A stretch of DNA of 64,000 nucleotides from Cryptomeria japonica (Eukaryota; Streptophyta; Pinopsida; Cupressales; Cupressaceae), in assembly GCF_030272615.1 (NCBI RefSeq), contig NC_081412.1:664728481-664792480 (forward strand), written 5' to 3'. Below the pieces are notes generated by a model that saw nothing but the letters and a program-made list of their open reading frames with translations, was not told the DNA's origin and ran no database searches. Made by a program: the position numbers and the translations under genes. Shown in pieces: positions 47,895-59,850 of this stretch (position 1 is its first letter; each line of letters begins with the position of its first letter).

Positions 47895-49383
47895 TGCACA
47901 TAAAGTGAAGTTATCATCTCTAGAGTACCATAAGCCATATTCTGTTGTTCCTTGCAAATACTGGGATATCCTCTTTACTACACATTCATGATTTTCTTTA
48001 GGATTACTTTGATCTCTTACACAATACTTACTGGATTCATAATATCCAGTCTAGTTTGAGTTAGATATAACAAGCCACCAATTATAGACTTATACCTTGT
48101 TGAATTTACCAGTGCAGATGTGTCTTTGATAGATAATTTCTCACTTGTCACCATAGGAGTACATACCGGTTTGGAATTATCCATACCAAACTTCTTCAAC
48201 AATTTCCTTAGATACTTAGTTTGACAGATAAAAATGCCTATGCCAGTTTGAGTAATCTACAAACCTAAGAAAAATCTCATCTCACCAATCATAGACATTT
48301 CAAATTCATTCTTCATATTATTAGAGAATTCCATGCACAATTTATCTTCACCTCCAAAAATGATACTATCAACAAATACTTCAATAATCAAAATATCATC
48401 ATTAGTGATCTTGTAATATAAATTAATGTTAGGGATTTAAGTTTCACAACCTTTCTATGTATTATCGAGCAAGGATCTGAGTTTTTCTTTCTGGTTCTTT
48501 TCTCTAGGAGCTCTTTGAATCAGCTTTTGTAAAGAAATACATAAGTAAAATATATTAAGTGGCACTATCACCTTTTAAAAAGAAAAAAAAAAATATAATT
48601 AATATTAGCACTACCTTTGGTAAAACCAAGCTTCAAAAGATATTTATCCAACCTTGCATACCAAGCTTTAGGAACTTGTTTCAATCCATATAATGCTTCC
48701 CTTAACCTACAAACCATATCTTTGTCATCTGTTAGTAAAAATCTATCAGGCTTCTCAATGTATACTTCTTCCTCAAGTTCACCATTCAAAAATACACATT
48801 TAACATCCATTTGATAGACCTTATAGTTCTTGTATGCTGCATAGGGAAGAAATAGTCTAACAGCTTCAATTCTAGCTACTGGTGCAAATGTCTCACCATA
48901 ATCAATTCCCTCCATTTGAGAATATCCTTTACAAACCAATCAATTCCCTCCAATGTTTCTTACAACTTGACAATCCTCATTTAGTTTATTTCTAAAAACC
49001 CATTTAGTTCCTATAACATTCTCATTTTTAGGCCAGGGAACTAAAGTCCAAGTCTTATTCTTCCCTATCTGATCTAATTCATCTTCCATAGCCTTTAACC
49101 AATGTTTATCTTTACAAGATTCAATAACACATGCCAATTCAATTTGAGAAATAATACATAACTCTTCACTTGCCAGTCTTCTTCTTGTCATAACTCCCTT
49201 GTTCCTGTCTCCAATGATTTGATCTTCATAATGATTTAATCTTACATAACTTGGTGTCTTCTGAACTTTAGGTTCACTATTCCGATCATTAGTCACAATT
49301 GAATTTTTTGATTGTACCGGTGTAACTATTTCAATGTCTTGTACCAGTTGAGGCATTGCCAGATAAGTTATGATCACTTCCAT
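47895..49383 (-). pseudogene. Element B reverse transcriptase and RNase H start
   Basis: The frame 49383-48568 carries [76 protein letters not shown] (catalytic Asp) and LYGLKQVPKAWYARLDKYL. One stop near 48940 marks a small rearrangement (NKARL of relatives became NIGGN). After the 166-bp insertion the active-site box reads FVDSIIFGG: the second Asp is Ser, while element D has FVDDIIFGG. LLYLTQTRLDIMNPVSIV leads to RNase H, cut by element C. Confidence 0.92.
48417..48603 (+). mobile_element. 166-bp A-tailed retroposon in element B
   Basis: Compared with element D, element B has 166 extra bases (48428-48593) between TATAAATTAAT (48417-48427) and TATAATTAAT (48594-48603), a near-perfect target duplication. 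The insert starts GTTAGGGATTTAAG and ends in an A-rich tail (AAAAAGAAAAAAAAAAA). Size and structure fit a SINE or a short LINE-mobilised transcript. I could not identify clear pol III A and B boxes. Confidence 0.75.
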
Positions 49384-49436
49384 TTCTAGTTCTCTATCAT
49401 ATGATATAGATTAATCTCTATATTTCTCATCCACTT

Positions 49437-50020
49437 TCACATTTGTGTTCTCCACAATTTTCTACAATCTTTTGTTATAACATCTATATGCTTTTCTTTG
49501 AATTGAATATCCAAGAAATATCCCTTCATCACATCTAGGATCAAACATCCCAATTGAATCATCCCTTTTGATATAATATTTACTTCCAAAAATTCTAAAA
49601 TATTTAAGAGTAGGTGTATGTCCAAACCATAATTCATAAGGAGTCTTACCAGTTTCACCTTTGATATGAAATCTATTGAATCTGTAGATTGTTGTACTTA
49701 CTGCTTGTCTCCAGTAGATGTGAGGCAATTTGGCTTCCATCATCATGGTTCTTGTTGCATCCAAAATGGTTATATTCTTCCTTTCCACTACTCCATTCTG
49801 CTAAGGAGTCCAGGGTGCAGATAACTATCTCCTAATTCCATTTATCTCACAATAACTGTTAAATTCATGAGATGCGAACTCACTGCCTTGATCTGATCTC
49901 ATGCATTTGATTTTCAATTGAGTTTTTGTTTCCACCTTTGCTTTAAAGATCTTTAATTTCTCAAAAGCTTCAAACTTCTCCCTTAGAAAAGTCACCACAT
50001 CATTTTCGAATAATCATCAA
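49437..50020 (-). pseudogene. Element B integrase core
   Basis: Following a frameshift at about 50015 the minus strand reads CMRSDQGSEFASHEF (second Asp), NGVVERKNITILDATRTMM (Glu), LPHIYWRQAVSTTIYRFNR, TPYELWFGHTPTLKYFRIFG and GIFLGYSIQRKAYRCYNKR. The first Asp lies in the preceding ORF (LIHTYLCG, where relatives have D before LCG, here Tyr). Stops at about 49860 and 49850 break it. Confidence 0.88.
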
Positions 50021-51800
50021 TTATTAGCATGAAGTACCTATCACCTTGAAATATTTTGGTCCTTTTTGTACCACATAAGTAAGTATGAATCAAATCATGC
50101 ACATCATTAGATTTATCATGTATTCTCTTAAAAGAAGTTCTAACTTTCTTTCCCAATTGACATTCCTTACATACTAGATTATGAGGCTTTATAATCTTAG
50201 GCATATCTCTAACTACCTTTGTTGAACTGATCTTAACAATACAATCAAAATTAACATGACACAACCTCTTATGCCATAACCAACTCTCATCAATATGAGC
50301 AATCAAACATATCTTATCACTGGTGTTCAAGTGAAAGATATTAATTCCAGTCTGAGTATCAGTTGCAATCTCCAAACTAGTTCTGTTAATGATTTTGCAT
50401 TTTCTATCTTTGAACTGAAGTTGGAATCTTTTATCCACCAATTGACCAACACTTAAAAGATTATGCTTTAAACATTTTACATAGTAGACATTATTAGTAT
50501 TATGCTTACCATCTAGAAAAATAATACCTCTACCTTTGATCATACATGCTTTGTCATCCCCAAATTTGATTTGACCGCCATTGTATTCTTGCAGGGAAAG
50601 AATTTTTTTTTTATCTCCAGTCATCTGATGTGAGCATCCACTATCAATTATCCATTCATCCTTGTCTTCAACTTTTGCTGCTAGGGCCTTTTCTTCATTC
50701 TTGATAATTGGTTTCGTTTCATCTTCCTTTATAGAATAGAACACCCATTCCTTTCCACTGCCAAATCCACTAGTAGAGTCTCTTGTTGGTTCATCATCTG
50801 AGTCATCACTTACTCCTTCCTCATCTGCTATGTAGCATAGTTTATTTTTCTTGAATCTATATTTTTTCTGATTAGGCTTAAATGATTTCTTAACTCTTTC
50901 CTCAAATCTTGCATTCCTTCCAGGACATCTAGATGCAAAATGACCAATCTTATTACATGCAAAACATTTAAAAGGTCCTTTTCCTTCATACTTACTTCTT
51001 GTCAGTCTTTTAGGTACTCTTTTAGCAAATAAGGCTTCAATTTTCTCAAATTCTTCATCCTCTTTCCTCATATCTTCCAATTCTTTTGCGTATAGGTCTT
51101 TCCAATCACTTTTGTCGGTAGATGATGATGCATGAAAAGCGGGTTCAAAATTTGCAGCTCTAGAGGGTCCAAATTCTTCAAGCTCAAAAGTAGATAATTT
51201 CCCAATCAAAATGTCTCTGTTAACTGAAGTGTTTGCCATTGTTCTCAATTCAATAATTGCAGTATCCTTCATCTTGTAAGCTAGTGGTAGGAATCTCAAA
51301 ACTTTAGAAACTATTTCATTTTCACTCAGAGATCCTCCACAACATTGAATTCCCATGACAATCTCATTTACTCTTTCCATAAATGTAGCAATTCTTTCAT
51401 TATCTTCCATCTTCAAGTTCTCATATCTTACCCCGTAACCATCAAGTTTAGCAATTTTGACAGCAGGGTCACCTTCATTTAGAGTTTGTAATTTATCCCA
51501 GATAACCTTTGTAGATGATTTGTCAATCAATCCCATGATTTGCTGATCAGTGAGTGCACACAAGAGGAGTTCTCTAGCTCTGCAATCATTTTCAATATTT
51601 TTTGTCCAAGTCTACAAGAGCAGGATTTCCAGATGTCGGATCATAAGGTGCATATCCTTTCTCATTGATCTCCCAAATATCCTTGCCAAGACATCTAAGA
51701 TGAGTCTCCATTCGGATTTTCCATATCCCATAGTTTGTTCCATCAAGCTTAGGGATTTCTCATCTAAAAATAGTTGCCAGTAGATTTGAAGTATTAGTTG
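49992..51800 (-). pseudogene. Element B gag-protease ORF
   Basis: An open stretch of 523 codons (51563-49992) carries copia gag (CALTDQQIMGLIDKSSTKVI, RVNEIVMGIQCCGGSLSENE), a CCHC knuckle CFACNKIGHFASRC, an intact protease site WIIDSGCSHQMTG, LKHNLLSVGQLVDK and the pre-integrase HKRLCHVNFDCI with CKECQLGKK. The true gag start lies upstream near 51790 in another frame (KLDGTNYGIWKIRMETHLR), separated by a one-base shift near 51600. This is the best preserved part of B. Confidence 0.92.
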
Positions 51801-51849
51801 CTCTGAGATCTACCTCAAGCGGTTAAGCTCCTGCAAAAGAGGACCAAAT

Positions 51850-51860
51850 CTCTAATACCA
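51850..51860 (-). other. Element B primer-binding site
   Basis: Minus-strand TGGTATTAGAG, two bases inside the 5' LTR end TTCTAACA. The same variant occurs in the gypsy element at 24528-24538. Confidence 0.85.
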
Positions 51861-51862
51861 AT

Positions 51863-53080
51863 TGTTAGAATAACCCATGGAAAACTGAGAGGGGGGTAAA
51901 TCAGTTGTCAATATATTATATTAATCAAACCATTTTATAACCTTTAACCGGAGCACACAAACTTTGAATGCCGGAATAGCGGAAACAAATACCAATAAGC
52001 AATAAAACTTAAGAATGAAATAGAGAATTAACACAATGCAACCATACCACATAACACCATGATTTGTACGTGGAAAACCTGGTAAAGGGAAAAACCATGG
52101 TGGAAAGCCTACCCACAATCAGATAATACTTCTGCAGAAAGAATGTGATACAATAAAGGGACTGCACATGCAAGAAGGCACACTGCCTAGAGCCTACTGC
52201 TCATTACAAAGGAGTCTCATTGACTACAGAAAGGTTATAACCACCTCAATATAATTGGACAACAATCAAGAAGAATGAACTGCCAATGATAGCATGTACC
52301 ATGCTTGATTAGAGTCCTGGTTAAGCTCAATACTGGATGCCTTTGACCTCTTACATAAACCTAGTTCGATCACCTATGATTGGTAAAATATCCTTCGCAT
52401 ATGATATTTCATTCCATGACCATTACCACCACGATCTACAATGAGATCTTACATCAATTTATACAAACCCTAAGGCCTAAACTAATTAGGTTGGCCACCT
52501 AAAAGATATTACAATAAGATCATTTCATACATCCACATTACAATTATATACCATGTCGGCTTTAGACCAAAACAACATTAACCAATCCATAAATCATCCC
52601 AGTAACATGTAGAGAACACACAACAAGATACCGGTCCATAGCTTGGCCCCAAATATATTCACCATGCTAAAGTGATGTCTCCAATCAGTTGAGGCATGAA
52701 TAAAGATCACCTTGTGCATCCTGAATTTGATTTAGAAGCCGCACTAACACCACTTATGTATCTTGTCAAAGATTCTTAGTAAAAGCTCTATTGGTAAAAC
52801 CCTAAACCCTTACTGGTATAGGCTTACTAGAGTGTATGATAGCATCCGATCATTAAATCAATACCAACTGAACAAAACATATTCCAAAAAAATCAAACCA
52901 AACATATTTCATTGATCCAAACATGTCAGTAGTATCCAACTGATAGTCCCTTCTGCTGGTAACACTAGTTCTTCCACTGGTAACCAAAATCTGTCTGTCG
53001 ATAACCAATCATAACAACTAGTGTTGACATCAATGACAAAACATCAATGCAACACAATAAATTCCTTCATATTGCTAATA
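51863..53080 (-). repeat. Element B 5' LTR
   Basis: 1218 bp, read on the minus strand from TATTAGCAATATGAAGG (53080) to GTTATTCTAACA (51863). The outer end has lost the TGTTGG terminus by substitutions. It matches 43034-44229 throughout, with scattered substitutions. Confidence 0.92.
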
Positions 53081-53085
53081 GATGT

Positions 53086-53704
53086 ATCTACTTAACACTA
53101 GACCAGATATTTGCTATGCAGTGAGTACACTTAGCCCGTTCATGAGTGAACCTAGAGAGATACATTTAGTTGTAGCCAAGCATATCTTGAGATACTTGCG
53201 TGGAATAGTGGGATATGGCTTGAAATATTCTTTGAGTGTGGATCTAATACTTAAAGGATATTCTGATTTTAAATGGGTAGGAGTGTTGCTGATCGGAAGA
53301 GAACCTCTGGTTGTTGCTTCACCTTGGGATTTGCTATATATGATTTCCTGGTGTAGCAGTAAGTAGTCTTCAGTATCTCTAAGCACTACAGAGGTAGAAT
53401 ACATTGCAGCATGTGTGGCAACTCGCAAAGCAGTGTGGATTCATAGATCCTTGCATGATTGTTTGGATAATCATTGGAGCCTATTAGCATTCATTGTGAT
53501 AACCAAAGCTATGTGAATTTTTTAGTCAATCTAATATTCCATGACAAAACAAAGCATGTTGAGATTCGGTACCACTATATCATAGATATGGTACAGAGGA
53601 ATGCTATTCAGTTGAGATATATTTTTACAGAGGAACAAACAACTGACGTTCTCACCAAGCCTCTAGTGAAAGTGAAGTTTGTGCATTTTCGAGACAATCT
53701 TTGA
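53086..53704 (+). pseudogene. Element A RNase H, right-hand piece
   Basis: Continuation of element A after the B insertion: YLLNTRPDICYAVSTLSPFM, HLVVAKHILRYLRG, a decayed GYSDFKWVG (first Asp), then past frameshifts TTEVEYIAACVATRKAVWI (Glu), IHCDNQSY (Asp) and HVEIRYHYIIDMV, ending DVLTKPLVKVKFVHFRDNL at 53704. All are standard copia RNase H motifs in order. Confidence 0.92.
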
Positions 53705-53826
53705 GTTGTGGAGAATGAAGCCCTTGTTGAGAGGGAGTCTCATCATCAGTAATTACCTGATATGTATTATAATGCATTCTTCTCTGTGAGAAAAGTTTGA
53801 GGTATCAACCCTTGTTATGCATTCTT

Positions 53827-55053
53827 TGTTAGAATAACCTGTGGACAACAGAGAGAGGGGGGATGAATCAGTTGTCAACAAATTATATTAATCAAACCAC
53901 TTTATAACCTTTAACTAGAGCACATAAACATTGAATACTAGAATAGCAGAAATAGATACTGGTAAGCAATAAAACTTAACAATGAAACAAAAAATTAACA
54001 CAATGCAACCATACCATATAACACCATGATTTGTACATGGAGAACCTGGTAAAGGGAAAAACCATGGTGGGAAGCCTACCCATAGTCAGATAATACTTCT
54101 GTAGAAAGTATGTGATACAATAAGGGGTTTGCACATGTAGGAAGGCACACTGTCTAGAGCGTAGTGCTCATTACAAGGGATTCTCATTGACTACAGAGAG
54201 GTTTTAACCACCTCAATATAATTGGACAACAATCCAGAAGAATGAACTACCAATGATAGCATCTAATATGCATGATTACAGTCCTGGTTAAGCTCAATAC
54301 CAGAGGCCTTTGACCTCTTACATTAACCTAATTCGATCACCTATGATGGACCCAATCTCCTTCGCATATGATATTTCATTCCATGACCATTTACACCGCC
54401 ACCGATCTAGAATGAGATCTTACATCAATTTATACAAACCCTAAGGCCTAAACCAATTAGGTTGGCCACCTAAAAGATATTACAATAAGATCATTACATA
54501 CATCCACATTACAATGATATACCATATCGTCTTTAGACCAAAACAATATTAACCAATCCATAAATCATCCCAGTAACGTGTAGAGAACATGTAACATGAT
54601 ACCAGTCCATAACCTGGACCCAAACAGATTCACCACGCCAAAGTGATGTCCCCAATTAGTCGAGGCATGAACAACGATCACCTTCTGCATCCTAAATTCC
54701 ATCTAGAATCCGCACCAACACCACTGATGCATCCTGTTAAAGATTCTCCGTAAAAGCTCTGCTAGTAAAACCTTAAACCCTTACCAGTATAGGCTTACTA
54801 GAGTGTATGATAGCATCCAATCATCAAGTCAATACGAACTGACCAAAACATACTCTAGTTTCATCAAACCGAACATATTCCATTGATCCAAACATGTCGG
54901 TAGTATCGAACTGATAGTCCCTTCCGTCGGTAACACTAGTTCTTCTACCGGTAGCTAAAATCTGTCTACCAGTAACCAATCATAACAGCTTGTATTGATA
55001 TCAATGACAAAACACCAACGCAACACATAATGAATTCCTTCATATTGCCAACA
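53827..55053 (-). repeat. Element D 3' LTR
   Basis: 1227 bp, minus strand from TGTTGGCAATATGAAGG (55053) to GTTATTCTAACA (53827). It is the third copy of this LTR family in the window. Confidence 0.93.
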
Positions 55054-55689
55054 ATCTCCCCCTTTGGCATTGATGGCAACACTAGATGTGAAAAAGAAAA
55101 CATCTAAGTGCCAAGAAATGCCAAAAATTTCTCATAGAAGATATAACAATAAAAACTAAAAAATTCTAGCAACTCCCCCTGAGGAGTGCAGTCCAATCTG
55201 AAACTAATCTGAATCTCTCCCATGCGACATATTATGACATTATTTTTTACATATAAATCTCCCCCTTTAACATCAATGCCAAAGATATGACATAGATATC
55301 AAAATCCTATGAATCTCAAAGCTGACTACTCCCCCTGAGTAGTAGCACCACTATATCAATTTGGAGAAAAGGATAAAGCTGATGATGCATATCGGACTGA
55401 TGCTCTGCTCCATCAATTAAGTTTCCTCTAGAGGGGTAGATACCCCTAACTTGTCTCTCAAATATTCAAATGATTCCTTAGACAACAGTTTAGTGAATAT
55501 ATTTGCAATCTTCTCTTTAGTGCTCACATAAACCAATTTGACTTCCTATTCTTCCACCTTTTCCTTCAGAAAGTTATATTTTATTGAAATGTGCTTAGTC
55601 TTAGAGTGAAATACCAGATTCTTAGATATGTCAATAGATGAAGAGTTATCACAATAGATAACTACCGGTTCACTGCAATTTACCTTGAT

Positions 55690-57194
55690 ATCCTTCAACA
55701 TTTGCTTAATCCACAAGATTTGAGTGCAATTAGTTGCTGCTTCAATATATTCAACTTCTACAATAGATAAAGAAATGCATGAACGTTTTTGCTAATCCAT
55801 GAAACCAATTTCTTTCCAAGAAAGAAAGCTCCAGTAGAAGTGGTCTTCCAGTCATCAGTATCTCCTGCCCAATCTGCATCTGTATATGGACATAAACTGA
55901 AGTTATCATTTCTAGAGTACCATAAGCCATATTCTGTTGTTCCTTGCAAATACCAAAATAACCTCTTTACTACACATTCATGATTTTCTTTAGGATTATT
56001 TTGATATCTTGAAACAATACTTATTGGATTCATAATATTCGGTCTAGTCTGAGTTAGATATAACAAGCCACCAATCATAGACTTATACCTTGTCAAATTT
56101 ACTAGTGCAGATGTGTCTTCGATATATAATTTCTTACTTGTCACCATAGGAGTACTTACCAGTTTGGAATTATCCATACCAAACTTCTTAAACAATTCCC
56201 TTAGATACTTAGTTTGAGAGATAAAAATACCTTTGTCAGTTTGAGCAATCTGCAAACCTAAGAAAAATCTCATCTCACCAATCATAGACATTTCAAATTT
56301 ATTCTTCATATTATTAGAGAATTCCATGCATAATTTATTTTCACCTCCAAAAATGATATCATCAACAAATACTTCAATAATCAAAATATCATCATTAGTG
56401 ACCTTGTAATATAAATTACTGTCAGCACTGCCTTTAGTTAAACCAAGCTTCAAAAGATATTTATCCAACCTTGCATACCAAGCTCTAGGAGCTTGTTTCA
56501 ATCCATATAATGCTTTCCTTAACCTGCAAACCATATCTTTGTCATCTATCAGTGAAAATCCATCAAGATGCTCAATGTATACTCCTTCCTAAAGTTCACC
56601 ATTCAAAAATGCACATTTAACATCCAGTTGATAGACCTTATAGGTCTTGTATGCTGCATAGGCAAGAAATAGTCTAACAACTTCAATTCTCGCTAGTGGT
56701 GCAAATGTCTCACCATAATCAATTCCTTCCATTTGAGAATATCGTTTACAAACTAGTCTAGCCTTGTTTCTTACAACTTGACCATCCTTATTTAATTTAT
56801 TTCTAAAAACCCATTTAGTTCCAATAACATTCTTATTTTTAGATCGAGGAACTAAAGTCCAAGTCTTATTCTTCTGTATATGATCTAATTCATCTTCCAT
56901 AGCTTTTAACCAATGTTTATCTTTACAAGCTTCAATAATAGATGTCGGTTCAATTTGAGAAATAAGATATACCTCTTCATTTTCCAATCTTCTTCTTGTC
57001 ATTACTCCCTTGTACTTGTCTCCAATGGTTTGATCTTCAGAATGATTTAATTTTACATACCTTGGTGTCTTTTGAACTTCAGGTTCACTGTTCTGATCAT
57101 CAGTCACAATTGAATATTCTGATTGTACTGGTATAATTGTTTTACTATCTTGTACTAGTTGAGACATTGATGAATCAGTTATGATCACTTCCAC
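55690..57194 (-). pseudogene. Element D reverse transcriptase and RNase H
   Basis: One frame from 57194 to 55758 broken by a single TAG at 56589-56587. It reads [53 protein letters not shown] (catalytic Asp), LYGLKQAPRAWYARLDKYL, an intact FVDDIIFGG box, MRFFLGLQIAQTDKGIFIS, LLYLTQTRPNIMNPISIV and the RNase H start YTDADWAGDTDDWK. The RNase H tail is frameshifted after 55758. This is the most intact RT in the window. Confidence 0.94.
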
Positions 57195-57330
57195 TATCGA
57201 TTATCCGCCATATGATATAAATTGATCGTTATGTTTCTCATCCACTTTCACATTTGTGCTCTCCACAATTTTCAACAATCTTTTATTATAACATCTATAT
57301 GCTTTTCTTTGAATTGAGTATCCAAGAAAA

Positions 57331-58521
57331 TGTTATTATTTATTAAGTTGTCATTAGTTTTATGTCCAAAGTCATCCTATATACTCTAGTAAGTAATTCT
57401 ACTGAAATATTCAGTCAGTAAGCACTAAAGCAATCGGTTACAGAAGAAAGGAGTCATAGAGTTAAGTATACACCAAGTTGTCTACCAAGTAACATTTTGT
57501 GTCTACCGAGCAACAAAGAAGGTATATCGAGTAATCTGAACCAAGTAGAAACGTGTTACCAGATTCAATGAACCTAGACACATATGTGGAAACATGTTAC
57601 AAGAATTGAGGAACAGGGAACCATTAACACATAGGAAATTTCACTTCAAGATTTTGTATGATTTTGAGGAAGTTTATCCAATGAAATAATTTCTATGTTT
57701 ATTCATTCGATGAATCTTGTTTGTAAGAGCAAATCATGAATAGATCACCGTCCTAGAGATCTATTTATATAGAGTGATTTGAGAATCAAAATGAGAGACA
57801 TGTGTGATAGAAGAGTTAAAAGGAAAATCATAAGAGGACACATTGAGTTGTGACTATTACGACTGATAGAGATATTCAAAGGTCACCAAAAAGTCTTTAG
57901 AGAACAATTTAAGGGACAGAGGAAAAAAAAAGGGTTTACCAAGTTGATTTATCATTTACCGAGGTATGCTATGAGCAAGGTAATTTCATATTGAGCACAT
58001 AGAATTTGCTATAACATTTTAGATGTAAAGTTGCAGATATTTGTAAAGATTTTATTGAATCATTTGAGTTGTAATAGAAACCTTTAATAGGGTAAAAGAC
58101 TCTAACAACATCTATAAATTGTAAAGCCTTTAACCAGGTGCAACATTTTGTATAAGTGTTGTAAAATCCTTTAGCAAGGTAGATCTAAAGATCTTGATAC
58201 TCCTAATAGGGTAAGCTATCAGAAATAGCTAAACATGTAGCTCTAACCAAGCAACCTTTATTATTACAGTAGTGAAGTTGTGGGTGTCATCCCCACCACA
58301 AATTTTCTCTTTAACAAAGAGTTTCTACGTAACCAAAATGTTTGTGGTGTGGAGTGAAATGTGTATGAATGTTGTTTCTATAATTATGTGTTAGCTTTAT
58401 ATTATGAGATCAGAAGTTGACAATTTATGTTTATCAGTAAGATTGTTTTTGGAGAAATTTTTTGAAGTACTGATTCACCCCTCCCCTCTCAGTACATTAG
58501 CTTTCCTAGTTGGACCTAACA
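57331..58521 (+). repeat. Element E 5' LTR
   Basis: 1191 bp from TGTTATTATTTATTAAG to GGACCTAACA, with TGTTA/TAACA inverted ends. A TATA-like TATATAG lies at 57766-57772. Several copies of ACCGAG/ACCAAG words recur in the LTR and interior. The second LTR is outside the window. Confidence 0.85.
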
Positions 58522-58523
58522 AT

Positions 58524-58535
58524 TGGTATCAAAGC
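58524..58535 (+). other. Element E primer-binding site
   Basis: TGGTATCAAAGC, two bases after the LTR end. Identical to the primer site of element C. Confidence 0.88.
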
Positions 58536-58583
58536 TTCAATCTTGGAAAAGGGTTTAATAGCCTAAAGAGAAAGATCTTATCA

Positions 58584-59850
58584 ATGGAAGGCTACAAACA
58601 ATCTTGGAGAATTGTGAATCTTCAAGAAGAATTGGATCATGCTAATCAAGTGATTGCAGATATGTAGAGACAAATGCAAAGATCACTTAAAGTCAGAAGA
58701 AGGTTGTCTGATGATTTACAAGACTCACAAGAGTTGGTAGGACAAATTGAGACATCATCTAAAAATAGTATATCTAAAGAGACTGAAGAAATGATTGGAG
58801 AACTGAAAGAAAAAAACAAAGCACTGACTGAACAGCTGAAAGCAATGAAAAGAGAACATGAGCATTTCAGCACATAGATGACTAAAAATCTTGATGCATT
58901 AAGAACAACTGAGGATAACAGAAGAGACATGGAAAGGGATAAACAACAGCTAGAAGCATTGGTGTCTAAAAAGAATGATGAAATCACAAGAATGACTGGG
59001 ATTCAACATAATCTTTCTGATCAATTGGGTTATGCACATCAAGAAGCAAATCTACAAGAAAATGAGAATCAAGCATTGAAACTTGAATTATCAAGATTGA
59101 CCAATGAACTGAAGTAGAGTAGAAATCAAAGGAAACATTGAAGAAAAGTTATGAAGCATCAAGGATGTTGAATGAAAAACTAAATATAAGGAGACCCAAC
59201 AAAGATGCAGGACTCGGTTATAAAAAAAAAACTCTACCCAGAAAGGGAACAACACCACCGAGAGAGGGGAATCATCAAAGCAAGCTGGAAACAAGGAGAA
59301 CATCAAAGGAAAGAAACCTATTTGCAACTACTATGGAAAACAAGGACATACTACCAACATGTGCCAAATCAGAAAGGGTAAGCAACCGAAAGTCACTAGG
59401 TCTGATGGTTATTGTCACAATTGCAATAAGTATGGTCACACATCTAAACAATGTACGACAAAGTCTGTTATCAATTTTTAGAAGGCAAAATTAAAGGGGT
59501 TTTGCAAAAACTGCAATAGATATGGACACAGTACCGAGAAGTGTTGGTTTAAGCAAAAAAACTATATGAGATCTTCACACCGAGCAAATGCTAGAAGCTA
59601 CCGAACTCACTTAGATAATAACCGACAGTATACTGTAGTACCATGGGATTACAACACTAGGATATGGTGTGAATGTTGTGGAAGATATGGACATATAAGT
59701 GCCAACTGCATGATAAGGTTTGGAATTAACAATTGGAGATCATGGAGATATCATGGTATGGCATGTTTTCATTGTCACAAAGTTGGACACTTGGCTAAAG
59801 ATTGTAGAGATCAACCCAAAGGAGATATTGAGGAAATAAGAGGCAAATAA
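58584..59850 (+). pseudogene. Element E gag-like ORF: coiled coil plus five zinc knuckles
   Basis: ATG 58584 opens a frame (MEGYKQSWRIVNLQEELDHA) with TAG stops at 58665, 58875 and 59115. It is strongly charged with heptad-like spacing (EEMIGELKEKNKALTEQLKA, ALKLELSRLTNELK), so a long coiled coil is likely. A frame change near 59130 leads to frame 1, where five CCHC-type knuckles follow: CNYYGKQGHTTNMC (59323, second Cys is Tyr), CHNCNKYGHTSKQC (59413), CKNCNRYGHSTEKC (59503), CECCGRYGHISANC (59668) and CFHCHKVGHLAKDC (59764). Copia and gypsy gags usually have one or two. Stop at about 59848. It would bind nucleic acid and assemble particles if intact. Confidence 0.75.

Larger units (their letters stand above)
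43034..53080 (-). mobile_element. Copia element B, nested in A and split by C
   Basis: Minus-strand copia element with LTRs at 51863-53080 (5') and 43034-44229 (3'), a primer site at 51850-51860 and a polypurine tract at 44230-44244. Target duplication GATTT/GATGT flanks it, and removing it restores the element A frame. Internal domains run gag, protease, integrase, RT, RNase H from right to left. Element C (45066-47889) and a 166-bp A-tailed insertion (48428-48593) lie inside. Frameshifts and a mutated RT active site make it inactive. Confidence 0.93.
39400..53826 (+). mobile_element. Copia element A, split by element B
   Basis: The plus-strand copia order gag, protease, integrase, RT is seen from 39656 to 43033. 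The RT/RNase H frame stops at LTGSLI and resumes at 53086 as YLLNTRPDICYAV, continuing through RNase H to 53704. The intervening 10 kb is element B with its 5-bp target duplication (GATTT at 43029-43033, GATGT at 53081-53085). A 5' LTR remnant ends at 39549; the 3' LTR is not identified because D follows at 53827. Multiple stops show it is dead and older than B. Confidence 0.88.
53827..57330 (-). mobile_element. Copia element D (same family as B), cut by E
   Basis: Minus-strand copia: 3' LTR 53827-55053, polypurine tract 55054-55068 (minus AAAGGGGGAGATT), RNase H and RT to 57194, then the end of integrase (IQRKAYRCYNKRL) up to 57330, where element E starts mid-gene. LTR and coding sequence closely resemble element B, in the same orientation. 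It lies just after the element A RNase H, so it inserted in the 3' part of A. Gag, protease and 5' LTR are not in the window and probably lie beyond E. Confidence 0.9.
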
